Shown one piece after another: positions 1-8,360 of a stretch of 64,000 nt of DNA. The translations under genes were made by a program, and so were the position numbers. The stretch is from CAG-791 sp000431495. Lineage in GTDB: Bacteria; Bacillota; Clostridia; Lachnospirales; Lachnospiraceae. The notes below the pieces were generated by a model. That model was not told the origin of the DNA and made no database searches. It saw only the letters and a program-made list of their open reading frames with translations. The stretch is taken from NCBI GenBank assembly GCA_052117605.1, contig JBQKIT010000014.1; one strand, written 5' to 3'. How positions within the stretch are numbered: position 1 is the stretch's first letter; each line of letters starts with the position of its first letter.

Positions 1-500
1 CTACGCTTGGCTTTGACGCGGAGGATTCGGAGCACAATGCCATCATTGTTCCGATCGAAATCGCAGGGGAGCGTCTCGGAACGGTGTTTATCTACAATCA
101 GGGGCATGGATACGACATTGATGACATCATCATCTGCGAGTATGGCACGACCGTGGTCGGTCTGGAGATGCTGCGAGCGGTTTCTGAGGAATCCGCGGAG
201 GAAAACCGCAGAACAGCGATTGTAAAATCGGCATTCTCTACGCTTTCCTACACGGAGATTCAGGCGATTCTTCACATTTTCGAAGAGATGGACGGAAAGA
301 GAGAGGGAATTCTGGTTGCTTCCAAGATTGCGGACAAGGCCGGCATCACCCGTTCGGTGATTGTCAATGCGCTGCGCAAGTTTGAATCTGCAGGTGTGAT
401 TGAGTCCCGCTCCTCTGGAATGAAGGGCACCTATATTAAGGTTCTGAACGATGCGGTTTACAAAGAGCTTGACAATATGCGGAACCGGATCGAGGGATAA
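1..500 (+). CDS. codY: GTP-sensing transcriptional pleiotropic repressor CodY (C-terminal part)
   Basis: The gene enters from the left edge, so its start and most of its GAF domain are missing; about 165 residues are visible in the frame beginning at base 3. The visible part ends the GAF/linker region and then carries the winged helix-turn-helix, with ASKIADKAGITRS followed by VNALRKFESAGVIESRSSG and a GTYIKVLN wing, which matches the CodY family closely. CodY binds GTP and branched-chain amino acids and represses nutrient-starvation genes in Firmicutes. It lies directly upstream of rpsB-tsf, with a separate promoter between them. Identity is secure; completeness cannot be judged from this window. 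Confidence 0.93.
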   Translation, partial: TLGFDAEDSEHNAIIVPIEIAGERLGTVFIYNQGHGYDIDDIIICEYGTTVVGLEMLRAVSEESAEENRRTAIVKSAFSTLSYTEIQAILHIFEEMDGKREGILVASKIADKAGITRSVIVNALRKFESAGVIESRSSGMKGTYIKVLNDAVYKELDNMRNRIEG

Positions 501-527
501 TACAGACAGAATGATTCGATGACACAT

Positions 528-572
528 GGCCCGGAGTACCGGTAAGATAATACTTGCAGGCGGCTCCGGGCC
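528..572 (+). repeat. 9-bp inverted repeat between codY and rpsB
   Basis: GGCCCGGAG at 528-536 is repeated as its perfect complement CTCCGGGCC at 564-572, with a 27-base loop. No U-tract follows, so it is not a classical terminator for codY, and its right arm lies inside the spacer of the rpsB promoter. It could be a weak codY transcript end or a protein-binding site. Confidence 0.5.
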
Positions 573-582
573 GTGTTATACT
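554..582 (+). promoter_or_regulatory. promoter of rpsB-tsf
   Basis: TTGCAG (554-559), a 17-base spacer and TATACT (577-582) give a strong vegetative promoter. Transcription would begin near 589, leaving a leader of about 185 bases before rpsB. That leader contains no gene and is long enough for the autogenous control common for ribosomal protein operons. Confidence 0.7.
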
Positions 583-773
583 TTGAGCGCTGTGCGGAGA
601 AATTATGCCGCGCAGTGAAGGACTATAGAACACGTATTTCCAGCAGATGCCGGTGGCCGAAAGGCTGGCATGAGTCCTGGAGAGCAGAGGCAGAGGCCTT
701 TGCTTTTTCTGCGAAAGAGATACGGAAGGCCGGTTGCTCCCGGCAATCAACCAAACAAACGGAGGAATTTAAA

Positions 774-1550
774 ATGAGCGTAGTATCCATGAAAGAGCTG
801 CTTGAAGCAGGCGTACACTTTGGTCACCAGACCCGTCGTTGGAATCCTAAGATGGCTCCTTACATCTTCACCGAGCGCAACGGAATCCACATCATCGACC
901 TTCAGAAGTCGGTTGTAAAGGTTGACGAGGCTTACAAGGCAGTATTCGAGATTGCAGAGCAGGGCGGCACCATTCTGTTCGTCGGCACCAAGAAGCAGGC
1001 ACAGGATTCTGTTAAGGCTGAGGCTGAGCGCTGCGGCATGTACTATGTAAATCACAGATGGCTCGGCGGTATGCTGACCAACTTCAAGACCATCCAGACC
1101 AGAATCGAGCGTCTGAACAAGATCAACGAGATGGAGAACGATGGAACCTTCGATGTCCTTCCCAAGAAGGAAGTTGCTGCTCTGAAGAAGGAGCAGGAGA
1201 AGCTTGAGGCGAACATCGGCGGCATCAGAACCATGGCTCACATTCCGGATGCGATCTTTGTTGTAGATCCCAAGAAGGAGAAGATCTGCGTAAACGAGGC
1301 ACACAGCCTTGGCATCACTCTGATCGGTATTGCAGATACCAACTGCGATCCGGATGAGCTTGATTACATCATCCCCGGAAACGATGACGCAATCCGTGCG
1401 GTGAAGCTTCTCTGCTCCAAGATGGCCGATGCTGTTATCGAGGCTCGTCAGGGCGAGGAGAACGTAGCAGCAGATGCAGAGGGACAGGATGCTCTTGCAG
1501 CTGAGTCCGCAGCAAGCGAGGCAGAGCAGGCTGCAGAGGGAACTCTCTGA
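774..1550 (+). CDS. rpsB: 30S ribosomal protein S2
   Basis: The 258-residue product is ribosomal protein S2, part of the small-subunit head/body junction. The start MSVVSMKELLEAGVHFGHQTRRWNPKM is the characteristic S2 N-terminus, split here around GVHFGHQ, and the WLGGMLTNF and DPKKEKICVNEAHSLGI segments are also diagnostic. The frame is open further upstream, but the ATG at 774 is preceded by GGAGG at 761-765 and begins at the family start. The C-terminal tail is rich in Ala and Glu, as in other clostridial S2 proteins. It is followed by tsf after 93 bases, the usual rpsB-tsf pair. Confidence 0.98.
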   Translation: MSVVSMKELLEAGVHFGHQTRRWNPKMAPYIFTERNGIHIIDLQKSVVKVDEAYKAVFEIAEQGGTILFVGTKKQAQDSVKAEAERCGMYYVNHRWLGGMLTNFKTIQTRIERLNKINEMENDGTFDVLPKKEVAALKKEQEKLEANIGGIRTMAHIPDAIFVVDPKKEKICVNEAHSLGITLIGIADTNCDPDELDYIIPGNDDAIRAVKLLCSKMADAVIEARQGEENVAADAEGQDALAAESAASEAEQAAEGTL

Positions 1551-1611
1551 TTCCCTTCTGATTCCGAAGACATGTAACAGGAGGCGCCTGTTTGACGCTT
1601 CCTCGAGAGGT

Positions 1612-1628
1612 GCCGCAGAGGCTGCGGC
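1612..1628 (+). promoter_or_regulatory. small hairpin in the rpsB-tsf intergenic region
   Basis: GCCGCAG and CTGCGGC pair perfectly around a three-base loop, ending just before the AAAGGA ribosome binding site of tsf. There is no U-tract. It may tune tsf translation or protect the message; the function is not shown by sequence. Confidence 0.4.
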
Positions 1629-1643
1629 AGAAAGGAATACGCT

Positions 1644-2594
1644 ATGGCAATTACAGCAGCTCAGGTTAAGGAACTCAGAGAGATGACCGGTGCCGGCATC
1701 ATGGAGTGCAAGAAGGCACTGACTGAGACAAACGGAAATATTGACGAGGCAGTTGAGCTTCTCCGCAAGGCTGGCGCAGCCAAGGCTGAGAAGAAGGCAA
1801 ACCGTATTGCGGCAGAAGGCCTTTGCTATGTTGCTCAGAATGAGGACAACAAGGCAGCGGTTGTAGAGGTTAACTCTGAGACCGACTTCGTAGCAAGCAA
1901 CGCTACCTTCAAGGAATATGTTCAGAAGGTTGCAAATGCAGCTCTGAATACCGAGGCTACGGATCTGGAAGGCTTCCTTGCAGACAAGTGGCCGGAGGAT
2001 CCCTCCAAGACGGTCAGCGAGAGCCTGGTTGACATGATCGCAGTGATCTCCGAGAAGCTGTCCATTCGTCGTTTTGAGAAGGTTGAGGCTGCAAACGGCC
2101 TTGTTGCTTCTTATGTTCATGGCGGCGGACGCATCGCTGTTCTCGTAGAGGCTGAGTCCGATGTTGTAAATGATGAGATTCGTGAGGCAGTTCGCAACGT
2201 AGCAATGCAGGTTGCAGCTCTTTCTCCGAAGTATGTCAGCGAAGAGGATATCCCGGAGGATGTTCGTGCACATGAGAAGGAAATCCTTCTTGCACAGGCT
2301 GTTGCCGAGAACGATGCTCTTCCGGAGAACAAGAGAAAGCCGCAGCAGATTCTTGAGAAGATGCTGATCGGCCGTCTTAACAAGGAATTCAAGGAAATCT
2401 GCCTGAATGACCAGATCTATGTTAAGGCAGAGGACGGCAAGCAGTCTGTTGCTGCATACCTTGCAGAAGTTGGCAAGAAGAACGGCGCCACTGTTTCCGT
2501 TAAGAAGTTCGTCCGCTATGAGACTGGCGAGGGAATGGAGCACAAGGAAGAGAACTTTGCAAAGGAAGTCATGGAGCAGGTTGGTAAGGCCTGA
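1644..2594 (+). CDS. tsf: translation elongation factor Ts
   Basis: The 316-residue product is EF-Ts, the guanine nucleotide exchange factor that regenerates EF-Tu-GTP. The N-terminal UBA-like segment reads VKELREMTGAGIMECKKAL, and the SETDFVASN motif that contacts EF-Tu is intact, followed by the usual dimerisation and C-terminal modules. AAAGGA precedes the ATG at suitable spacing. It is co-transcribed with rpsB and is followed after about 50 bases by an intrinsic terminator. It is slightly longer than most bacterial EF-Ts proteins because of an extended C-terminal region, which is common in Clostridia. Confidence 0.98.
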   Translation: MAITAAQVKELREMTGAGIMECKKALTETNGNIDEAVELLRKAGAAKAEKKANRIAAEGLCYVAQNEDNKAAVVEVNSETDFVASNATFKEYVQKVANAALNTEATDLEGFLADKWPEDPSKTVSESLVDMIAVISEKLSIRRFEKVEAANGLVASYVHGGGRIAVLVEAESDVVNDEIREAVRNVAMQVAALSPKYVSEEDIPEDVRAHEKEILLAQAVAENDALPENKRKPQQILEKMLIGRLNKEFKEICLNDQIYVKAEDGKQSVAAYLAEVGKKNGATVSVKKFVRYETGEGMEHKEENFAKEVMEQVGKA

Positions 2595-2640
2595 GCCCGT
2601 TTGAGCAGATTCTTTTCAAGTGCAGAATGAGTGCATATTT

Positions 2641-2678
2641 GCCGGAGGGCCAGCCGCAGGCTGCCTTCCGGCTATTTT
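2641..2678 (+). terminator. intrinsic terminator of rpsB-tsf
   Basis: GCCGGAGGG (2641-2649) pairs with CCTTCCGGC (2664-2672) with one imperfect pair. An inner CAGC/GCTG extension is present, and a short T-rich tail follows. It separates tsf from mecA. Confidence 0.75.
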
Positions 2679-2693
2679 GATTCAGGGAATAAC

Positions 2694-3473
2694 ATGAAAT
2701 TCAGCAGAATTAATGAAACAACAATACGCTGCTATCTGACCCGTGAGGATCTGGAGAGCAGCGGCATCAATCTGGATGACATCATGGAACGGAAGACCAA
2801 TGCCATGGAGTATCTGCGCCGGGTGATTATGGAGGCGGCAAGAGAAGAGAACTTCCAGCTGGACGGCGCTGTGAATACCATGCAGATCCGCGCGATGATG
2901 GACGGCTCTTTGGCATTGACGATTTCGAGCGGAGAGCCGGGAGCGCTTTCTGCAGAGACCTCCGATGTGCCGGACTTGTTCCGGTCGCTGGTAGCAGGTC
3001 TGACAGAGGGAAGGCAGGAAGCGGATGCTGCAAAGCAGCAGGGAGCGCCTTCTTCCGATGCAGGTGAGAACCCTGCCGGAACGGATACGGCAATGGCTGC
3101 CATGCCGCGACAGGAGAAGTCAGATTCGGCATCCATGAACCGGAAGGCTGCGGAGGCTCTGAATCCTTCGAGAGAGCGGAAGCACAGTACGTTCTGCTAC
3201 ATTTTCCGGTCGATTGCAGATGCCGGTGAATGCTGCCGGAAAATCCCGGACACAGCAGCGCTGCAGTCCTCTCTCTGGCAGGATCGCGGAGATGGAGCTT
3301 ATTATCTGTTTCTTTCGTCAGCCGGAGATGAAATCCGGTTTGAGAAAACCATACTGGCAATGAATGAATTCGGAACCTTTTCCGATGCACCGGCCGAAAC
3401 GGTCGCCTATATCATGGAGCATGAGAGATGTATTCTGAGAGAAAACGCCGCAGCGCAGCTGGCCCGTCTGTAA
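2694..3473 (+). CDS. mecA: adaptor protein MecA
   Basis: The product (259 residues) resembles MecA, the adaptor that delivers substrates to the ClpC-ClpP protease in Firmicutes. The N-terminal domain has the family start MKFSRINETTIRCYLTREDL, and the C-terminal domain has the aromatic-rich fold ending in EHERCILRENAAAQL. The central linker (about residues 100-160) is low-complexity, rich in Ala, Glu and Ser, as expected between the two MecA domains. The open frame extends to 2631, but the ATG at 2694 fits the family start and lies after the tsf terminator. Its end overlaps the next gene. Substrates cannot be predicted. Confidence 0.85.
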   Translation: MKFSRINETTIRCYLTREDLESSGINLDDIMERKTNAMEYLRRVIMEAAREENFQLDGAVNTMQIRAMMDGSLALTISSGEPGALSAETSDVPDLFRSLVAGLTEGRQEADAAKQQGAPSSDAGENPAGTDTAMAAMPRQEKSDSASMNRKAAEALNPSRERKHSTFCYIFRSIADAGECCRKIPDTAALQSSLWQDRGDGAYYLFLSSAGDEIRFEKTILAMNEFGTFSDAPAETVAYIMEHERCILRENAAAQLARL

Positions 3474-4201
3474 AAATGGACGGAATGATTCGTCTGAATA
3501 TATTTATCGCTTCCTCCGGACTGTATTCCCGAAGAGAGGCAGACCGTCTTATGGAAGCGGGCGATGTGACGGTGGACGATGAAATCGCGCAGCCAGGCCG
3601 CATGATTACCGGAAAGGAAAAAATCAAGGTCAGAGATCAGATCATTCGTTCGCAGGACCGCAAGGTTGTAGTGGCCTATTATAAGCCGGTCGGAGTGACG
3701 GTTACAAAGTCGGATCCGCATGCCCGTGTGACACTGGAGGACGTGTTCCGTTATCCGATTCACCTGACCTATGCAGGCCGCCTGGATCGCGATTCGGAGG
3801 GCTTGCTTCTTATGACGAATGACGGGGAGCTGATCGATGCCATGATGCGCTCCTCAAATGAGCATGAGAAGGAGTACATCGTCCGGACCAGAGGAAAGCT
3901 CAGTGATGAGGATCTGCATCAGATGTCCAAGGGAATCTGGCTGAAGGATCTGGAGATGAAGACAAAGCCCTGCCGCATTGAGAGGCTGGGGGACTATACC
4001 TTCCGGATTGTGCTGACACAGGGTCTGAATCGTCAGATTCGCCGTATGTGCAAAGCCAGGGGCCACGAGGTGAAGACACTGAAGCGTGTGCGGGTGCTGA
4101 ACATTACGGTAAAGGGACTGCAGCCCGGAATGCAGCGCGAGCTGACGCAGGATGAGAGAATGAAGCTCTACGAGATGGTCGGACTGACACTTGCAGATTA
4201 A
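3428..4201 (+). CDS. RNA pseudouridine synthase, RsuA/RluB/RluF family
   Basis: This enzyme isomerises uridine to pseudouridine in rRNA. It has an N-terminal S4 RNA-binding domain (LNIFIASSGLYSRREADRL) and a catalytic domain whose GRLDRDSEGLLL motif holds the catalytic Asp (residue 120 from this start). LTQGLNRQIRRM is the other family signature. From 3428 the gene overlaps mecA by 46 bases and has GGAG upstream; ATGs at 3476 and 3485 would begin closer to the usual family N-terminus, so the start is uncertain. Resemblance is closest to RluF-type enzymes, but the target uridine cannot be assigned from sequence. ligA follows after 9 bases, so they are probably co-transcribed. Confidence 0.88.
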   Translation: MYSERKRRSAAGPSVKMDGMIRLNIFIASSGLYSRREADRLMEAGDVTVDDEIAQPGRMITGKEKIKVRDQIIRSQDRKVVVAYYKPVGVTVTKSDPHARVTLEDVFRYPIHLTYAGRLDRDSEGLLLMTNDGELIDAMMRSSNEHEKEYIVRTRGKLSDEDLHQMSKGIWLKDLEMKTKPCRIERLGDYTFRIVLTQGLNRQIRRMCKARGHEVKTLKRVRVLNITVKGLQPGMQRELTQDERMKLYEMVGLTLAD

Positions 4202-4210
4202 GGATGCCAT

Positions 4211-6235
4211 ATGACGCGCGAAGAATACGAAGAACTGAAAAAAGTCATCGATTACCACATGAAGCGGTATTACGATGAGGATGCTCCGGAAATCAGCGAT
4301 TATGAATATGATCAGCTGATGCAGAAGCTGAAGGCCGCAGAGCGTGAGCATCCGGACTGGATCAGACCGGATTCGCCGTCTCAGAAGATCGGAGGAACGG
4401 CTCTTGGGAAGCCTTCAGGCGGGAAACGCGAAGCCGGTGTCAAGGTCACGCACGATGTGCCGATGCTCTCGATCGAGGATGTTTTTACCAAAGAGGATGT
4501 GAAGGCATGGGTCTCCAAGGTGCATGAAATACATCCGGACTGCCTGTTCTCTGTGGAGGTCAAGGTGGACGGACTTTCCATGTCCATCCGCTATGAACAG
4601 AAGGAGGACGAAAGGCTTCATCTGGTCCTTGCGGAGACACGGGGCGACGGCCTTGTCGGCGAAGATGTGACCGCCAATGCACTGGTGATTCCGGATGTGC
4701 AGCAGGTTCTGGATCTCCCGTATAAGAGCCTGGAGCTTCGCGGTGAGGTCTATATGGCGCATGAGGATTTTGAGCGCTTCAACGAGGAGATGGAGGAGCA
4801 GGGCAGGAAGCCTGCGGCCAATCCCAGAAATCTGGCGGCCGGAACGCTGCGACAGCTGGATCCTTCGATTACAAAAAATCGGGGCCTTCGCATGTTCGTG
4901 TTCAACGTTCAAAGAGGACCGGAGGAGATCATGGAAAGCCATGTGAAGGCGCTGGATCTTCTGGAGGAGAAGGGCGTCTCTGTGGTCTATCATCGAAGCT
5001 GCAGGACGGCGGACGAGGTCCTTTCGGCCATTGACGATATCGGAGGCATGCGGGATACGCTGCATTTTGATCTGGACGGTGCAGTGGTAAAGATCGATCA
5101 TGTGGCATATCGGAATGATTTTCCCGCGGGTTCCAAGTACTCAAGCGGACACATCGCCTACAAGTATCCGCCGGAGGAGCGTATTGTTGTGATGGACCGG
5201 ATTCTTGTTGACGTCGGAAGAACCGGAAAGCTCACATTTACGGGAGAATTCCATGACCGGGAGACCGGGAAGCCTGCAAGACTCTGCGGAACAAGTGTAT
5301 CGCGCGCAACGCTCCACAACCAGGATTATATTCAGGACATGAAGATCGGCGAAGGAGGAGAATACCGCCTGTTTAAGAGCGGTGAGATCATTCCGAAGCT
5401 GAACGGCTGCGTCAGGGAACCGGAGGTGATTTTCTCTGCACCCAAGGTCTGCCCGGTATGCGGTCAGCCACTGGTTCGTGAGGAGGATACGGCAGACATT
5501 CGCTGTATCAATCCTGCCTGTCCCGCGCAGGTTGTCAATTCGATCGCATATTTTGCCTCCAGAAGCTGCATGAACATCATGGGGCTTGGCGATACACTGG
5601 TGGAGGCACTGGTGCAGAAGGGCTATCTGCACAGCTATGCGGATATTTATCATCTGAAGGAGCACCGCGAGGAGCTGATTGAGGAAGGCATCATCGGCAA
5701 GGAAAAGAACACCGACAAGGTGCTGGCGGCGATTGAGGCCTCCAAGGAGAATTCCCCGGTTCTTCTGCTGACCGGACTTGGAATCCGGAACTGCGGAAAG
5801 GCTGCGGCACGCGAGATTCTGTCTCATTATGACAGCATTGATGCACTGGCAGAAGCCGGGAAGGAAGAGCTGACGCAGATTCCTGATGTGGGGGAAACCA
5901 CGGCAGCCTGCATCCATGATTTTTTCGCTGCAGAGGAGAACCGGAAGATCCTGCAGGAGCTGCGGGATGCGGGCGTTAAGCTGAAGATGGAGCAAAAGGA
6001 GGCGGGATCGCAGAAGCTTGCCGGCCTGACCATCGTGGTGACGGGCACACTCCCGACACTTGGAAGAAAAGAGGCGGAGGAACTGATCGTATCCAATGGC
6101 GGCAAGGCGTCCGGCAGCGTTTCGAAGAAGACCAGCTACGTCCTTGCGGGAGAGGCGGCAGGCTCCAAGCTTACCAAGGCACAGCAGCTCGGCATTCCTG
6201 TGATTTCGGAAGACGAGTTCCGGGCGATGCTGTGA
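4211..6235 (+). CDS. ligA: NAD-dependent DNA ligase
   Basis: The 674-residue protein is the replicative NAD+-dependent DNA ligase, which seals nicks and joins Okazaki fragments. The domain Ia start (YYDEDAPEISDYEYD) binds NMN. The adenylation motif KVDG has its catalytic lysine at residue 118. An OB fold is followed by a four-cysteine zinc finger (C414, C417, C432, C437), helix-hairpin-helix repeats and a C-terminal BRCT domain beginning near LAGLTIVVTGTLP. Length and order are normal for LigA. It sits 9 bases after the pseudouridine synthase and 25 bases before metA, suggesting one transcript. Confidence 0.98.
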   Translation: MTREEYEELKKVIDYHMKRYYDEDAPEISDYEYDQLMQKLKAAEREHPDWIRPDSPSQKIGGTALGKPSGGKREAGVKVTHDVPMLSIEDVFTKEDVKAWVSKVHEIHPDCLFSVEVKVDGLSMSIRYEQKEDERLHLVLAETRGDGLVGEDVTANALVIPDVQQVLDLPYKSLELRGEVYMAHEDFERFNEEMEEQGRKPAANPRNLAAGTLRQLDPSITKNRGLRMFVFNVQRGPEEIMESHVKALDLLEEKGVSVVYHRSCRTADEVLSAIDDIGGMRDTLHFDLDGAVVKIDHVAYRNDFPAGSKYSSGHIAYKYPPEERIVVMDRILVDVGRTGKLTFTGEFHDRETGKPARLCGTSVSRATLHNQDYIQDMKIGEGGEYRLFKSGEIIPKLNGCVREPEVIFSAPKVCPVCGQPLVREEDTADIRCINPACPAQVVNSIAYFASRSCMNIMGLGDTLVEALVQKGYLHSYADIYHLKEHREELIEEGIIGKEKNTDKVLAAIEASKENSPVLLLTGLGIRNCGKAAAREILSHYDSIDALAEAGKEELTQIPDVGETTAACIHDFFAAEENRKILQELRDAGVKLKMEQKEAGSQKLAGLTIVVTGTLPTLGRKEAEELIVSNGGKASGSVSKKTSYVLAGEAAGSKLTKAQQLGIPVISEDEFRAML

Positions 6236-6260
6236 ACATAGACAGAAAGGAGCGGTCATT

Positions 6261-7178
6261 ATGCCGATTCGGATTCAGAATGATCTTCCGGTTAAGGAAG
6301 AGCTGGAGAAAGAAAATCTCTTTATTGTTGACGAGAACAGGGCAGCGCATCAGGACATTCGTCCGCTGGAGATCTGCATTCTGAATCTCATGCCCAAAAA
6401 GGAAGATACCGAGCTGGATATCCTCCGTATGCTGAGTAATACGCCGCTGCAGCTGAACATTACCTTTATGCGGATGAGCTCTCATCTGTCCAAGAACACC
6501 TCCTATTCGCACCTTCATCAGTTCTATGCATCGTTTGATGATCTGAAGGAGCGGCGCTTCGATGGTCTGATCATCACCGGTGCACCGGTGGAGAAGCTGG
6601 AATATGAAGAGGTGGATTACTGGAATGAGCTCTGCCGCGTGTTTGCATGGAGCGTGACCAACGTGACCTCGACGCTTCATATCTGCTGGGGGGCGCAGGC
6701 CGGACTGTATTATCACTATGGACTCCCGAAAAGAATGCTGAAGGAGAAGCTTTCCGGTGTCTACTACCACAAGGTGATGCATCGCAAGGATCCCCTGGTG
6801 CGCGGAATGGATGACTATTTCATGATTCCGCACAGCCGGTACACGGAGGTTCCGGCTGCCGCCATTCATGCGTGCAGCGAGCTTAAGATTCTTGCGGAAT
6901 CCAAGGAGGCCGGTGTTCTTCTGTGTACTGCCAGAGAAGGCCGACAGGTCTTTATTTTCGGACACGGTGAATATGACCGCTATACGCTCCGCGATGAATA
7001 TGAGCGCGATGAGAAGAAGGGAATTCATCCGAACGTGCCGGAGAACTATTTCCCGGATGATGATCCTGAGAAGAAGCCGCTTCTTCAGTGGCGAAGCGCA
7101 AGCCAGGCGATGTACAGCAACTGGATCAATTATTACGTATACCAGGCAACACCGTTTGATCTGAACGAGATCCGGTAA
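6261..7178 (+). CDS. metA: homoserine O-acyltransferase MetA, predicted acetyl-CoA specific
   Basis: MetA acylates homoserine in the first committed step of methionine synthesis. The 305-residue protein has the catalytic Cys142 in HICWGAQ, and His235 and Glu237 in FGHGEYD, exactly at the family positions. Residue 111 is glutamate (GAPVEKLEYEE). In Bacillus cereus MetA this Glu selects acetyl-CoA, whereas Gly at the same place gives succinyl-CoA, so O-acetylhomoserine is the likely product even though the family is usually named for the succinyl enzyme. A clear SD, AAAGGAG, precedes the ATG. A strong terminator follows. No other methionine gene is nearby. Confidence 0.95.
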   Translation: MPIRIQNDLPVKEELEKENLFIVDENRAAHQDIRPLEICILNLMPKKEDTELDILRMLSNTPLQLNITFMRMSSHLSKNTSYSHLHQFYASFDDLKERRFDGLIITGAPVEKLEYEEVDYWNELCRVFAWSVTNVTSTLHICWGAQAGLYYHYGLPKRMLKEKLSGVYYHKVMHRKDPLVRGMDDYFMIPHSRYTEVPAAAIHACSELKILAESKEAGVLLCTAREGRQVFIFGHGEYDRYTLRDEYERDEKKGIHPNVPENYFPDDDPEKKPLLQWRSASQAMYSNWINYYVYQATPFDLNEIR

Positions 7179-7218
7179 AACGGATTTGCGGTTTGCTTTG
7201 TATTTCTGCAGTTTTACG

Positions 7219-7257
7219 GCGAGAGATCCCTGAAGGAGGGATTCTCTCGCTGTTTTT
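7219..7257 (+). terminator. intrinsic terminator after metA
   Basis: GCGAGAGATCCCT pairs with AGGGATTCTCTCGC around GAAGG with one mismatch and is followed by TGTTTTT. The rest of 7258-7496 holds no gene that I can support on either strand. Confidence 0.9.
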
Positions 7258-7496
7258 ATGCTATACTGAAGGCAGTTGCATAGTACAGTTCATTTCTGTG
7301 AATGCCGCACGGCTGAGCGCCGCGGTCACGTCTTGATCCCATCTGATTCACGTCGAACGAAACTTATGCACACGATACCCTTTTAACCTGCAGGAGTTTC
7401 GACACCGGACCAGAGAGATCAGGAACAAGCACGCGCCAGGTCATGCGAGATATTTCACGAAGCCCCTGCACCACCATTTTCATGCAGGAGGCAGAG

Positions 7497-8360
7497 ATGG
7501 ACAAAAGCAAAATTACCATAACGGCAACCGAAGAGCAGCAGAAAATTCTTAACAAACGCTGGGATGAGGCAGGAATCGGAAATGATTATATTTTCTCCTG
7601 CGTCATGCGCAACGAGAGCACCTTCCTTCAGCTGATGCAGCGAATCTTTCCGGAGCTGAAGCTCTCCAGAGTGGAACGGCATTCTCCGCGGATGACCTTT
7701 TACGGGCCATACGGAACGAAAAGCGTACGGTATGATGTCTATTCCGAAATCAACGGCCGCGTTTTCGATGTGGAGATGCAGATGGAGAGCCGGAAGAACG
7801 AATCGCGGCGGGCCCGCTACTATCAGTGCATGATGGATGAACAGGAGCTTCGAAAGGGCGAGGATTACGCCGTGCTCCCCGACTCCTATGTTGTCATGAT
7901 CTGTCCGCAGGATCTGTTTCATCAGGGACGGCATATCTACCGTTTCCGGAATTATGAGCAGACGGACCGGAATCTGGAGCTTCAGGATGGCACAACGAAG
8001 GTGTTCCTCAACACCCACGGAACCGGGGACGATATCCTTCCGGAGTTAAAGAACTTTCTGAATCTCATCAACGGAAATGCTCCCGCAGATGATTTCTGCA
8101 GGGAAGTGCAGGAGCAGGTCCGCGAAGCCAAGAAGGACGCCGAGACAAGGAGGAACTTCATGGAATTCGAATACAAGCAGATGCTGATTGCAAAGGATGC
8201 AAAGGAAGAAGAACGGGAAAAAATACTCGATTCCATGGCGGCAATGGTAAAGAGTGGTCGTATGCGTGCAGAGGACGTGGCAGAGGTTCTTGAGGTACCT
8301 GTGGAGACAGTGCTTGCAGCAGCGGCAAAGGCGGAAGAAAAAGGTGTGCATGAAACCTGA
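7497..8360 (+). CDS. Rpn-family PD-(D/E)XK nuclease / putative transposase-like protein
   Basis: This 287-residue protein belongs to the PD-(D/E)XK nuclease family often annotated as Rpn recombination-promoting nuclease or putative transposase. The nuclease core is visible as Asp80 in SVRYDVYSE and the E93-M-Q95 motif in FDVEMQ, followed by an Arg-rich helix. The tail (from about residue 205) is a charged helical region typical of the family. AGGAGG five bases upstream fixes the ATG at 7497; an in-frame ATG at 7443 lacks such a site. It stands alone between the metA terminator and the sugar locus. No terminal repeats or second transposase are seen. Rpn proteins are often multicopy and linked to defence or recombination; its role here is unknown. 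Confidence 0.8.
   Translation: MDKSKITITATEEQQKILNKRWDEAGIGNDYIFSCVMRNESTFLQLMQRIFPELKLSRVERHSPRMTFYGPYGTKSVRYDVYSEINGRVFDVEMQMESRKNESRRARYYQCMMDEQELRKGEDYAVLPDSYVVMICPQDLFHQGRHIYRFRNYEQTDRNLELQDGTTKVFLNTHGTGDDILPELKNFLNLINGNAPADDFCREVQEQVREAKKDAETRRNFMEFEYKQMLIAKDAKEEEREKILDSMAAMVKSGRMRAEDVAEVLEVPVETVLAAAAKAEEKGVHET

Noticed and set aside
528..572. Intrinsic terminator of codY
   Set aside because: The inverted repeat is good, but no U-tract follows and its right arm lies in the rpsB promoter spacer.
747..2543. A 598-codon open frame on the minus strand across rpsB-tsf
   Set aside because: It is the shadow of two strongly conserved ribosomal genes, is Leu/Cys-rich with no recognisable motif, and has no ribosome site.
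7258..7496. A 63-codon minus-strand gene between metA and the Rpn-family gene
   Set aside because: It overlaps the Rpn start region, has no ribosome site and no family resemblance.
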